From Candidatus Caenarcanales bacterium (GTDB taxonomy: Bacteria; Cyanobacteriota; Vampirovibrionia; Caenarcaniphilales; Caenarcanaceae): a stretch of 21,558 nt of DNA. The first letter of the stretch is position 1. The number at the start of each line of letters is the position of its first letter. This document shows positions 6,123 through 14,028 of the stretch, piece after piece. The stretch lies in the NCBI GenBank assembly GCA_947489925.1, contig CANLFK010000015.1:1-21558 (forward strand). Direction: 5' to 3'. Below the pieces are notes generated by a model that had not been told where the DNA came from, did not search any database, and saw nothing but the letters and a program-made list of their open reading frames with translations. The translations under genes and the position numbers were made by a program.

Positions 6123-8023
6123 TTAGATTAAAAAAACTATATAGCGAGCCAGAAATATTTGATCCAATTATTTTTGAAAGTGGACTAAATATAATACTTG
6201 GTGAAAAATCTGAAGAGAGCGATAAACAGAATGCAGTAGGTAAATCTTTATGTATTGAATTTATTAACTTCTGTTTATTTAAAGAATATTCTCGCAGTCG
6301 TATTTTTTTAATACCTAAAAATAAAATTGATCAGTCATCTGAAATTAAATTGGATCTATCTATTAATGATAATAATCTAACTATTATTCGCTCAATTAAA
6401 ACACCTGAAACAGTAACCTTTATACAAAACCAAGAAGAGATATTATTTGAAAACATTAAAGATGCTACTGATTATCTTGGAAAATTGTACTTTCAAAACT
6501 ATTCTCCAAGTATTCAAACTATTAGTTTTCGTAATCTTATAAGTTTGTTAATTAGGGATGAAAGATCCGAATTTAAGAATATAATTAACCCTTTTGACAC
6601 AAAAAACCGTATTCCCGATAACTATGAACCTCATTTATTTCTTTTGGGCTTTGGGATAGAAAAATACTTGAACATAAAATCTTTAATTAAAGAAATAGAC
6701 AAGAAAAAAGAATTTATAGGGGAAACAAAAAAACAAATTGAGAAAAAAACACAAAGTACGATTAAGGAAGTGAAAGCAAAAATCAATGATTTGGATAGTA
6801 CCGTTTCAAAGTTGGGTAATGCAATTGATCAATTAAAAAATAATGAATCATTTAAGATAGTTCAAAATGAATTTGCAGAATTACAAGTATCTATCGATAA
6901 CTTAAAAATAAAACAAGGAAGCATTTTATATCAAATCAAACAAATTAATTCTTTACCAGAGCCAGAAAAGATAAGCGAAAAAGATATACAAATACTTTTT
7001 AATCAATTTAAACAAGGGCTTGGAGACAATATTAAAAAATCAATAGATGAAGTTAAATTATTTAAAAACAAAATAGAAAGTTTTAGAAACAATCTCATTA
7101 ATAAAAGATTAGAAGATTTAAAAAAAGAATTATCCTTAATTAATGAAGATATTAGAAAAAGCGAAGAAAGACAAAATAAGCTAATAGAATTAATTAACAA
7201 TGCTGATGATATTCTCAAAGATTATAAGAATTCTACAAAGATATATCTCAAAAAAAACCAAGAATTATTTGAAATAAAAGAGAAGTATAATCTCTATGAA
7301 ACTCTTTCAAATGATAAAGAGAGGTTTAATAATGAGAAAAAAGATTTACTTGTAGCTCTTGATTCTGAGAATAAAAGTAATAAAGAAATCATACAATCTT
7401 TTGAGAAAACCATTTTAGATATTCACGAAGAGATTATGAATAATCGTGAAGCAAGCTTTGAGTGCAAAACTTCTAAAAACAAAAATATTATTGATTTTGA
7501 GATGAGAATATATGATGATGGCAGTCATACTAACGAGCGATTAAAAGTATTTATGTATGATTTAGCTCTTTTATTAAATGAGTTTACAAAAAAGTACCAT
7601 CCTTTATTTCTCATACACGACAATATTTTTAAGTCAGACAATGATTCTCTAAAAAAAAGTTTAAACTTCTTGTATTCTAAGCACCAGAATAGTCCAGAGG
7701 AGTTTCAGTATATATTAACCATAACAAAAGATGAAGTTGATTTACTTGAACAAAAAGGTGAATTGAAATTTAATACAGAATCTATTTGTAGGGCTATTTT
7801 CACAAAAACTCAACGATTTTTAAAGGTTCATTATCAAGAAGAATCAAAAAGTAATTCAAAATCAAAAACCCAACATTATAGAATATTGCCAGAGTCTGTA
7901 TCAGCATATATAGGAGATACACCACCTTTTCGAGCAGATCGAGCAGAAAAAGCATTAGAATTAATAGTAGAGGAAGGCGAAGAATTAGGAAAAAAAGGCG
8001 AAGCAAGAATGAACAAGAATTAG
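6119..8023 (+). CDS. ABC-3C ATPase, DUF2326 family, with an atypical C-terminal tail
   Basis: This is a 634-aa RecN/Rad50-like ABC ATPase, the motor/sensor of the ABC-3C system. The P-loop is expanded, as is usual for DUF2326 proteins: G28-E-K-S through VGKS (40-43). Residues about 185-460 are rich in Lys/Glu heptads and form the coiled coil. The second half-domain follows, with a signature-like LKVFMYDLALLLNEF (475-489), a Walker B region PLFLIHDNIF (495-504) and YILTITKDEVD (531-541). The normal family end would be near residue 575. Residues 576-634 (including ILPESVSAYIGDTPPFRADR) do not look like DUF2326 and lean to GCA for Ala. The frame breaks off with a short MNKN end just after an A7 run, and a good frame continues in -1. 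TAGGA lies 5 nt before the ATG. It overlaps the middle component by ATGA. Confidence 0.88.
   Translation: MIRLKKLYSEPEIFDPIIFESGLNIILGEKSEESDKQNAVGKSLCIEFINFCLFKEYSRSRIFLIPKNKIDQSSEIKLDLSINDNNLTIIRSIKTPETVTFIQNQEEILFENIKDATDYLGKLYFQNYSPSIQTISFRNLISLLIRDERSEFKNIINPFDTKNRIPDNYEPHLFLLGFGIEKYLNIKSLIKEIDKKKEFIGETKKQIEKKTQSTIKEVKAKINDLDSTVSKLGNAIDQLKNNESFKIVQNEFAELQVSIDNLKIKQGSILYQIKQINSLPEPEKISEKDIQILFNQFKQGLGDNIKKSIDEVKLFKNKIESFRNNLINKRLEDLKKELSLINEDIRKSEERQNKLIELINNADDILKDYKNSTKIYLKKNQELFEIKEKYNLYETLSNDKERFNNEKKDLLVALDSENKSNKEIIQSFEKTILDIHEEIMNNREASFECKTSKNKNIIDFEMRIYDDGSHTNERLKVFMYDLALLLNEFTKKYHPLFLIHDNIFKSDNDSLKKSLNFLYSKHQNSPEEFQYILTITKDEVDLLEQKGELKFNTESICRAIFTKTQRFLKVHYQEESKSNSKSKTQHYRILPESVSAYIGDTPPFRADRAEKALELIVEEGEELGKKGEARMNKN
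7990..7996 (+). other. A7 slippery run, candidate -1 frameshift, transcriptional slippage or sequencing-error site
   Basis: In the ATPase frame the codons read GGA AAA AAA GGC, giving the heptamer A AAA AAA on which a -1 slip keeps full pairing of both tRNAs. Reading on in -1 passes the zero-frame stop at 8021 and stays open to 8136. Adding one A at this run would give the same fusion. No obvious internal SD or strong downstream stem was recognised. Confidence 0.4.
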
Positions 8024-8136
8024 AAGAAATTCAAAGAAGAATCACAATGCAAAGAAAAGGCGGAGACGGAGGCAGAAATACAGCAAAAATGTTGCAATTT
8101 AAAATAAATCCAGCAGAACTATTTGATTATGATTAG
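7996..8136 (+). other. -1 frame extension of the ATPase tail (46 codons), possible C-terminus or gene remnant
   Basis: From AGG at 7996 to TAG at 8134-8136 the frame reads RRSKNEQELEEIQRR, then ITMQRKGGDGGRNTAKM, then LQFKINPAELFDYD. It continues smoothly from the zero-frame GEELGKK and would make a 672-aa product. A charged helix followed by a Gly-rich turn and an acidic end looks like a genuine protein C-terminus rather than random AT-rich reading. I do not recognise the family. It may be the true ATPase tail, or the end of another gene fused onto the ATPase and then frameshifted. It ends 13 bp before the distal apt repeat. Confidence 0.5.
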
Positions 8137-8149
8137 AAAATAGCATTGG

Positions 8150-8214
8150 TTAAACGGAAAAATGTCTTAATCGATGAGGTTTCTGAAATCAAATCTTTAG
8201 CTTCGGTGAAATGA
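8150..8214 (+). repeat. right direct repeat: displaced 3' end of apt, right boundary of the island
   Basis: This 65-bp copy matches 3947-4012. It still encodes KNVLIDEVSEIKSLASVK followed by TGA, with two silent ATT-to-ATC differences, but is cut off from the rest of apt. Silent-only differences suggest that it diverged while coding. It is therefore probably the host's original apt end, separated when the island brought its own version. After its ATGA a 30-codon frame (8211-8303, starting MTKTAEKD) echoes the start MIKTDKN of the methyltransferase. That frame may be an old neighbour of apt or chance. Confidence 0.8.
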
Positions 8215-8279
8215 CAAAAACAGCAGAAAAAGATCTTAGAGATTTTATTCTATTTTATTCCAGTGGTAAATTCATTTTA

Positions 8280-8415
<136 letters not shown>

Positions 8416-8478
8416 AAGTGAGCAATTTTAAACAAAAGCCCAGATTTTTGCAAAATTATTTTATAAATATTAAGTATT

Positions 8479-8856
8479 TTATTCAGCGGCGGCTTTTTCA
8501 ATTGCTTTTAAAACACGGTCTGGCTGAAAAGGTTTAACAATAAAATCGCAAGCTCCACTTTTAATGGCGTCCATAACAATACCTTGCTGACCCATAGCAG
8601 AACACATAATTATTCTGGCATTATTATTGATTTCTATAATTCTTTTTAAGGCTTCAATGCCGTCCAATTCGGGCATAGTAATATCCATCGTGGTTATATC
8701 TGGCTTTAATTCTTGATATTTTTCAATGGCTTCAAGCCCATTTGTCGCCTCACCAATGACATTATAACCGTTTTTACTCAAAATATCTTTTAAGACAGTC
8801 CTCATAAAAAGAGCATCATCAACAATTAAAACGGAAGTTGCTTTTTGGCTGCTCAT
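8479..8856 (-). CDS. cheY: chemotaxis response regulator CheY
   Basis: This is a stand-alone 125-aa receiver domain. The conserved residues are in place: acidic pair D13-D14, phosphoacceptor D58 (TTMDITMP), S86 in the switch position (IIMCSAMG) and K108 in VKPF. No output domain follows, as expected for CheY, which takes phosphate from CheA and acts on the flagellar motor or another motility device. It is the last gene of the cheA-cheW-cheY unit, 25 nt after cheW, with a strong SD, which suggests high CheY synthesis relative to CheA. Confidence 0.92.
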   Translation of the reverse strand: MSSQKATSVLIVDDALFMRTVLKDILSKNGYNVIGEATNGLEAIEKYQELKPDITTMDITMPELDGIEALKRIIEINNNARIIMCSAMGQQGIVMDAIKSGACDFIVKPFQPDRVLKAIEKAAAE

Positions 8857-8866
8857 TTGATCAATT

Positions 8867-8872
8867 CTCCTT
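8867..8872 (-). promoter_or_regulatory. strong Shine-Dalgarno site of cheY
   Basis: On the minus strand AAGGAG stands 10 nt before the cheY ATG. It is the only clear SD among the non-island genes whose starts are visible. Confidence 0.65.
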
Positions 8873-8881
8873 GTGTCCTTA

Positions 8882-9397
8882 TTAATTAATTGATACTTCG
8901 TTTAAAACTTTATCCATCAAAGAGTTTTTTCTGTCTGGATTTTCAAGCAGAAACTCTTTTGATAATAAAAAAACAAATCTATCTTTTATCTCTTTATCCT
9001 TCCCAGAAATTCGTCCAATCTTTCGGTCTTTATGAGATATTGATAAATTACCTGGAGCTAATTCAATAGAACTTTCTTCAATCTGAGCGACTTCTTCGAC
9101 ATCATCAACTACTAAACCGAATTGTTCTTTATCACACTCAACAATAATAGCTTTAGGGTTTTCAATCAGACCTAAGTTTAGCCCAAAATTGAATTTTCTT
9201 TTTGTATCGATGATAGGAATGACTTGTCCTCTCAGATTTATAACGCCCTGAAAATAATTAGGCGAACCAGGTATGCGATATAAATTATGCGTATTTAAAT
9301 TAATTACTTCTCGAACATAGTTAATTGGAATACCCATAGTTTCATTGGCTAAGGTAAAAATAATATATTGATTAGAGGTTATGACAATATCTCCCAT
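8882..9397 (-). CDS. cheW: chemotaxis coupling protein CheW
   Basis: CheW is the adaptor that joins CheA to chemoreceptors in the signalling array. The 171-aa protein has the CheW beta-barrel phrases YIIFTLANETMGIPINYVREVI (in two parts, about 12-33), RIPGSPNYFQGVINLRGQV (about 41-59) and IPIIDTKRKF. GLVVDDVEEVAQIE (about 114-127) marks the second subdomain. The C-terminus is about 15 residues longer than compact CheW. It lies 26 nt after cheA. No chemoreceptor, cheR or cheB gene is in the window, so adaptation proteins must be elsewhere or absent. Confidence 0.92.
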   Translation of the reverse strand: MGDIVITSNQYIIFTLANETMGIPINYVREVINLNTHNLYRIPGSPNYFQGVINLRGQVIPIIDTKRKFNFGLNLGLIENPKAIIVECDKEQFGLVVDDVEEVAQIEESSIELAPGNLSISHKDRKIGRISGKDKEIKDRFVFLLSKEFLLENPDRKNSLMDKVLNEVSIN

Positions 9398-9423
9398 AGA
9401 CAGGTGAAAATATTTAGTTAATA

Positions 9424-11994
9424 TTAATTAATTTCCCGACTATGGCTTAATTCATCAATATTATTATCTGAATCCCCGAAATGTCTAAGGTCTTCATTGT
9501 TTAGGTAAAATCTAACAATTTGGTCAATACTCAAGATCATTGCTACTCGCCCATCACCAAAAACTGTTACACCATTAATTAAGCCTTTCAAGTTGGCTTT
9601 TTGTGAAATTGGCTTTATTACAACTTCCTGTTGTCCAACCAAAGATTCCACGATTAAACCATAAACTTTATCTTCCGAATTAATTGTAATTACTAAACAA
9701 TGATCTGGAATATAATCTAAGTCATTAATATTTAAGCTCTCATCAATGCACAAATATTTCCTTAAATTAATAAGTGGAATACTTTGCCCAGCAAAAGTCA
9801 ATAAATCACAGTTTCCAATGCGGTAAATTTGTTTTTTCTTTTCAACTGATATTATTTCTCTAATCTCTGAAAGCGGAATTGTATATAAACCATCTTGAAT
9901 ATTAATAATTAAAGCCTGAATAATTGAAATAGTAGAAGGAATAGATAATTTTAAAGAAGTTCCTTCACCAACAACTGAATGCAAAGTAATTTGTCCACCC
10001 AAAGAATTAATTTTACTTTTAACAACATCCATTCCAACTCCACGCCCCGACAAATTACTAACTGTTTCGGCTGTACTAAAACCACTACTAAAAATTAAAT
10101 TTATAATTTCTTTATTCGATAATAAATTGGCTTCATCTTCACTAATTAAACCTTTAGCCAGAGCTTTTCTTTTGACAACTTCTGCATCAATTCCTTTTCC
10201 ATCATCACTAATTGTAATAAAAACATGATTGCCCTGTGAGTGAGCTTGCATTTTAATTTGACCTTGCTTGGATTTTCCTTTTTTCAAGCGTTCATCAGTT
10301 GTTTCAAGACCATGATCCATTGAATTTCTTATTAGATGAATTAAAATATCATTTAGCTCATCAAGCATTAAGCGGTCAATTTCAGTTTCTTCGCCTTCTA
10401 AAACTAAATTTATATCTTTTTTTAATTCACGAGAAATATCACGGATAAAACGAGGAAATCGATTGAAAACCTGACTAATTGGCACCATTCGGACACCCAT
10501 TACCAATTGTTGTATTTTAGTTGTAACCTGATTTAAATACTGAATAATTGACCGTAACTGATTATTAGGCGTTTCATCTAAAATTAATTTGAGCCGATTA
10601 TGATTAATTACTAATTCGCCAACTGAATTCATTAAAGCATCGAGAGAATTTAAACTAACTCGCACAAAAGAAGTTTTAATATCATTTTGCTTAGTTATAT
10701 TAATTATGTCTTCAAGGGGTGGGGAATTATTTTCTGCTTGAACTTTATGGTTTTCAGGTTCATTTATTCCTTTAAGATTGTCAGAGCTGGAAATTTTATT
10801 TTCATCAATAAATTCCATTTCTTTAAGTTCAACTTTATGCAATTCACAAGCATCACTCAAAAAGTCCAAAATATTTTTATGATCACCTTTAATTGCTAAA
10901 ATAAATTGAAGTCTAGATCTTTGTTTACGAGCATTAAATTCGATTATTTCTTGGTCTAATATTTCATTAATACATTTATTATTAGTAGTTTTAATATGTA
11001 TATTTTGTTTGGGTAAGTTTTGTCTATTTTTTAAACTGTCTAAACTGGGTTCTGATTGAAGAATTTGACCCAAATAATCATGAATATTATTAAATAAATT
11101 GCAAAATTGATCTTCTGGAGATTTAGCTTCCTCAATTAAAGACAAATCTACATAAAATATTTTGAGTTCAGCTTTAAGTAATTCTTCTTTCTGAGAGGCT
11201 GTTAATTTTTCAATAATATAAACTGGACATTCTTTTTCATAAATTTCTCTTACTTCTTGTATTTTTTCGCTAATTTCTTCCGCTTGGCTCTCAATTTCTG
11301 GAAGAGCTTCTTTTAATTCAACTTCAATAACATCACAAATGCGAAATAAACCTTCTTTAATTTGACTTAAAGGTTTATCTGAACATAAAACTGCGGTTAA
11401 GCCATCTTTGACAAGGTTTCCATTATCCAAAAACTGATCTTTAGGCGGATTACTTTGCAATAATAAACCAGTTTTTTCTAAAGCTTGAGTCGCCAAAAAA
11501 GCTCTAACACCCGGCATTTGGCAATCTTGGGCAAATTTAACTTTTATTTGTATTGTTTTTTCGGGTTTACTTTCAAGGTCTTGAGGTTTTTGTAAATTAC
11601 TTAATTCTTTTTGAAGAGATTGACAAAGACTTTCAGCTAAAATCAGGCAAACTGATGAATCTTCGCCATTAGATGAAATATATTCTAATATTTTAAAAAG
11701 TCCATCTGTTGCTTGAATCTGACAATTAATTATTTGAGAGCTTACTGGCTGATGATTTTGCCGATAAAAGTCAAATAGCTCTTCCATTTTGTGGCATAAT
11801 TTCACCACCGAATTAAAGCCAATAGTGGCCGCCATACCTTTGATTGTATGCACTAAGCGAAATATTTCACGAATAATATTCAAGCTGCTAGGATTTAATT
11901 CCAAAGCTTGCATTTGCTGGGTTAAAGATTCCAAATGAGAATTCACTTCATCAAAAAACAAATCCCAATATTCTTCATTATTACTGGAAGGCAT
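9424..11994 (-). CDS. cheA: chemotaxis histidine kinase CheA
   Basis: CheA autophosphorylates in response to receptor arrays and passes phosphate to CheY. The 856-aa protein has P1/Hpt with H49 (LVHTIKGMAATIGF), a P2-like CheY-docking domain at 147-228 (DCQMPGVRAFL), and P3 dimerisation at about 442-535 (NSVGELVINHNRL). The P4 kinase has an N box (LIRNSMDHGLE, 554-564), G1 (DDGKGID, 597-603) and G2 (GRGVGMDVV, 650-658). A CheW-like P5 spans about 690-835. The linker before P3 (about 276-392) seems to contain a second, weaker P2-like unit. This explains the length, about 200 residues over a typical CheA. It is the first gene of the unit and diverges from pheS across 160 bp with no certain promoter. 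Confidence 0.96.
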   Translation of the reverse strand: MPSSNNEEYWDLFFDEVNSHLESLTQQMQALELNPSSLNIIREIFRLVHTIKGMAATIGFNSVVKLCHKMEELFDFYRQNHQPVSSQIINCQIQATDGLFKILEYISSNGEDSSVCLILAESLCQSLQKELSNLQKPQDLESKPEKTIQIKVKFAQDCQMPGVRAFLATQALEKTGLLLQSNPPKDQFLDNGNLVKDGLTAVLCSDKPLSQIKEGLFRICDVIEVELKEALPEIESQAEEISEKIQEVREIYEKECPVYIIEKLTASQKEELLKAELKIFYVDLSLIEEAKSPEDQFCNLFNNIHDYLGQILQSEPSLDSLKNRQNLPKQNIHIKTTNNKCINEILDQEIIEFNARKQRSRLQFILAIKGDHKNILDFLSDACELHKVELKEMEFIDENKISSSDNLKGINEPENHKVQAENNSPPLEDIINITKQNDIKTSFVRVSLNSLDALMNSVGELVINHNRLKLILDETPNNQLRSIIQYLNQVTTKIQQLVMGVRMVPISQVFNRFPRFIRDISRELKKDINLVLEGEETEIDRLMLDELNDILIHLIRNSMDHGLETTDERLKKGKSKQGQIKMQAHSQGNHVFITISDDGKGIDAEVVKRKALAKGLISEDEANLLSNKEIINLIFSSGFSTAETVSNLSGRGVGMDVVKSKINSLGGQITLHSVVGEGTSLKLSIPSTISIIQALIINIQDGLYTIPLSEIREIISVEKKKQIYRIGNCDLLTFAGQSIPLINLRKYLCIDESLNINDLDYIPDHCLVITINSEDKVYGLIVESLVGQQEVVIKPISQKANLKGLINGVTVFGDGRVAMILSIDQIVRFYLNNEDLRHFGDSDNNIDELSHSREIN

Positions 11995-12154
11995 ATAATA
12001 TTTTTGACTGCTATTTAAGCTTTAATAAATCATATACACCTAATTTTTCATGTTTCTTTTCATTCATTAAGATTATTTATTTTTACAAATTTATATATTA
12101 ATAAAGCTAAAATTAATAGTTCTATAAACTTATAAAAAAGACAAAAGTTCTAAA

Positions 12155-13198
12155 ATGTCGCTTAGTAATTTTGATTTTGCTGATTTAATAAAAAAAGCCG
12201 AAATATCATTTGCCGAAATTAAAGATATTCATGAATTAGAGCAATTAAGAATTAAGTTTTTGGGTGATAAAAGTGAAATTAAACAAAAACAAAAAGAGCT
12301 TTCAGGAGCTTCGGCAGAAGATAAACCTAAATTAGGAAAAATTATTAATAATACCAAAAATGAAATTGATAATTTTTTTAAAGAAGCCAAAAATAAAATT
12401 GAAACTAAATTATTAAATCAAAAATTAAATACTGAAAAAATAGATATTAGTTTGCCCGGTATTAATGCCTTTCCGAAAGCTAATTTGCATCCTTTAAGTT
12501 TGATTACGGCTGATATTATTGAAATCTTTAAAAGATTAGGTTTTAGCTTATTAGATGGGCCAGAAATTGAAACTGAATATTATAATTTTACGGCTTTAAA
12601 TACGCCCGAAAACCATCCAGCCCGTGATGAACAAGATACTTTTTATACTAATATTGCCCCGCATATTCTTTTACGCTCTCAGACTTCACCAATTCAAATT
12701 AGAGCTTTAGAAAAATATGGCTTACCTTTGAGAATTATGTCGGCTGGAAGAGTTTTTAGAAATGAAGAAACAAATGCTCGTAAATTGCCTTTTTTCCATC
12801 AATTTGAAATTTTATGTGTTGAAAAAAATATTAATTTCTCTCATTTAAAGTGGACTTTACAAACTTTTTTAAATCAACTTTTTGGTCAAAATACCGAAAT
12901 TCGCCTTCGTCCAGATTTTTTCCCTTTTACCGAGCCTTCCGCTGAAGTAGATGCTCAATGTCCTTTTTGCAAAGGGAAAGGTTGTTCTACTTGTGGTAAT
13001 CGTGGCTGGCTAGAGCTTTTGGGTTGCGGATTAGTAGATCCTAATGTTTTAGAAATGGCTGGTATTAATTCAAAAGAATATTCAGGCTTTGCGGCTGGTC
13101 TTGGTCTGGAAAGATTTGCCATGCTTAAATATGGTCTTTCTGATATTCGAGAGCTTTATGCAGGAGATTTAAGGTTTTTGAGTCAATTCAATATTTAA
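12155..13198 (+). CDS. pheS: phenylalanyl-tRNA synthetase alpha subunit
   Basis: PheS is the catalytic subunit of the alpha2-beta2 enzyme charging tRNA-Phe. The 347-aa protein has an N-terminal coiled-coil arm (about 1-90) and class II motifs: HPARDEQDTFY (154-164), LLRSQTSPIQIRAL (172-185), GRVFRNEETNARKLPFFHQF (198-217) and GLGLERFAMLKYGL (315-328). The insertion with C269-P-F-C272 and C277/C280 is the four-cysteine knuckle common in PheS. pheT is not next to it; a HAD gene follows after 20 nt. ATG start, no SD. Confidence 0.97.
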   Translation: MSLSNFDFADLIKKAEISFAEIKDIHELEQLRIKFLGDKSEIKQKQKELSGASAEDKPKLGKIINNTKNEIDNFFKEAKNKIETKLLNQKLNTEKIDISLPGINAFPKANLHPLSLITADIIEIFKRLGFSLLDGPEIETEYYNFTALNTPENHPARDEQDTFYTNIAPHILLRSQTSPIQIRALEKYGLPLRIMSAGRVFRNEETNARKLPFFHQFEILCVEKNINFSHLKWTLQTFLNQLFGQNTEIRLRPDFFPFTEPSAEVDAQCPFCKGKGCSTCGNRGWLELLGCGLVDPNVLEMAGINSKEYSGFAAGLGLERFAMLKYGLSDIRELYAGDLRFLSQFNI

Positions 13199-13218
13199 AT
13201 ATTAGGTAATTAATAAAA

Positions 13219-13974
13219 GTGAAAGAATTTTTATTCCTCGATCTGGATGACACCATATTTCAAACTTTACGAAAATGTGAAAACCCAGATCAAGTCAGTG
13301 TTGCAGCTTATTTAGAAAATGGAGAAGCAATATCTTATTTTTCAGAAAAACAAAAAATATTATTAACTAGACTGACTGAGAGAGCTATTATTATACCAAC
13401 TACCGCCAGAAGCTTTGGGGCTTTTAAACGAGTGAATATTAATTTTAGTAACTTTGCTATTTTGGATTTTGGCGGAATTATCTTAAATCCAGACGGAAAA
13501 GCGGATTTAGCTTGGCTGGAACAAATTAAAAATAAAGCTGAAAATACTAAAAATGAATTAATTAAAATATTTGAAATTATTAATAAATTTATCAGTAAAA
13601 ATCAATTAAATTTGAGAAGTAGAATTATAAAAGATTTTGAACTTGATTTATATATAGTAGTAAAAAATAATACTGAAAATAGTAGCAAAGATAATTTAAA
13701 TTTTTTATATAAAAACCTTTTAGATAACTTGATAAAAGAGCATAAAGATAGTTTTTATATTCATTATAATGATAATAATTTGTCAGTTATACCTAATTTT
13801 TTAAATAAAGTTCATGCCGTAAAATATATAATTAATAAAATAAAAATTGAATATGGCGAAAGTATTATTTGGGGTATGGGCGATAGCTTAACAGATAAGC
13901 ATTTTATGTCAATTTGTGATTATGCAATTCTGCCAACCAAATCACAGATATTTCAAAACTTAATGGATAAATAA
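13219..13974 (+). CDS. HAD-superfamily hydrolase (Cof/sucrose-phosphatase-like)
   Basis: This 251-aa HAD phosphatase has motif I LDLDDT (7-12, nucleophile D8 and acid D10), motif II T61/T62 (PTTARS), a motif III lysine (K197 or K202) and motif IV GMGDSLTDKHF (219-229). The insert between motifs II and III (about 85-195) is of the large cap type seen in Cof-like and sugar-phosphatase members. The substrate cannot be named. It begins with GTG, 20 nt after pheS, so it is probably cotranscribed with it. It converges on hisH across a 54-bp gap with no convincing terminator. Confidence 0.85.
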   Translation: MKEFLFLDLDDTIFQTLRKCENPDQVSVAAYLENGEAISYFSEKQKILLTRLTERAIIIPTTARSFGAFKRVNINFSNFAILDFGGIILNPDGKADLAWLEQIKNKAENTKNELIKIFEIINKFISKNQLNLRSRIIKDFELDLYIVVKNNTENSSKDNLNFLYKNLLDNLIKEHKDSFYIHYNDNNLSVIPNFLNKVHAVKYIINKIKIEYGESIIWGMGDSLTDKHFMSICDYAILPTKSQIFQNLMDK

Positions 13975-14028
13975 TAAAAGAAATATCAGCAAAACCGCCT
14001 CTAATGTCATTACTATAAAAAGAATTAA

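Larger units (their letters stand above)
3947..8214. mobile_element. putative genomic island carrying a methyltransferase and an ABC-3C system, inserted at the 3' end of apt
   Basis: The segment is bounded by near-identical 65-66 bp copies of the apt 3' end, and its genes are all conflict-type genes on one strand. Four of its five genes have Shine-Dalgarno sequences (at 5116, 5358, 5871 and 6109), whereas nearly all flanking genes lack them. Its Ile codons lean noticeably towards ATA compared with recJ. No integrase, recombinase or transposase is visible between the repeats. The movement could therefore have been driven in trans, by homologous recombination through apt, or by a recombinase gene since lost. 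The mechanism is inference; the repeat structure is directly visible. Confidence 0.6.

Noticed and set aside
6119..8023. The ATPase as a housekeeping RecN, SbcC or SMC protein
   Set aside because: The expanded P-loop spacing, the FLIHD Walker B phrase and the small coupled upstream genes fit DUF2326/ABC-3C better, and the size and ends do not fit RecN or SbcC.
3947..8214. The island as a transposon or insertion sequence
   Set aside because: There are no terminal inverted repeats, no transposase and no short target duplication; the boundary repeats are gene-derived.
8421..8460. CAAAA...TTTTG hairpin after cheY as a terminator
   Set aside because: The stem is only about five A-T-rich pairs with no strong G-C core.
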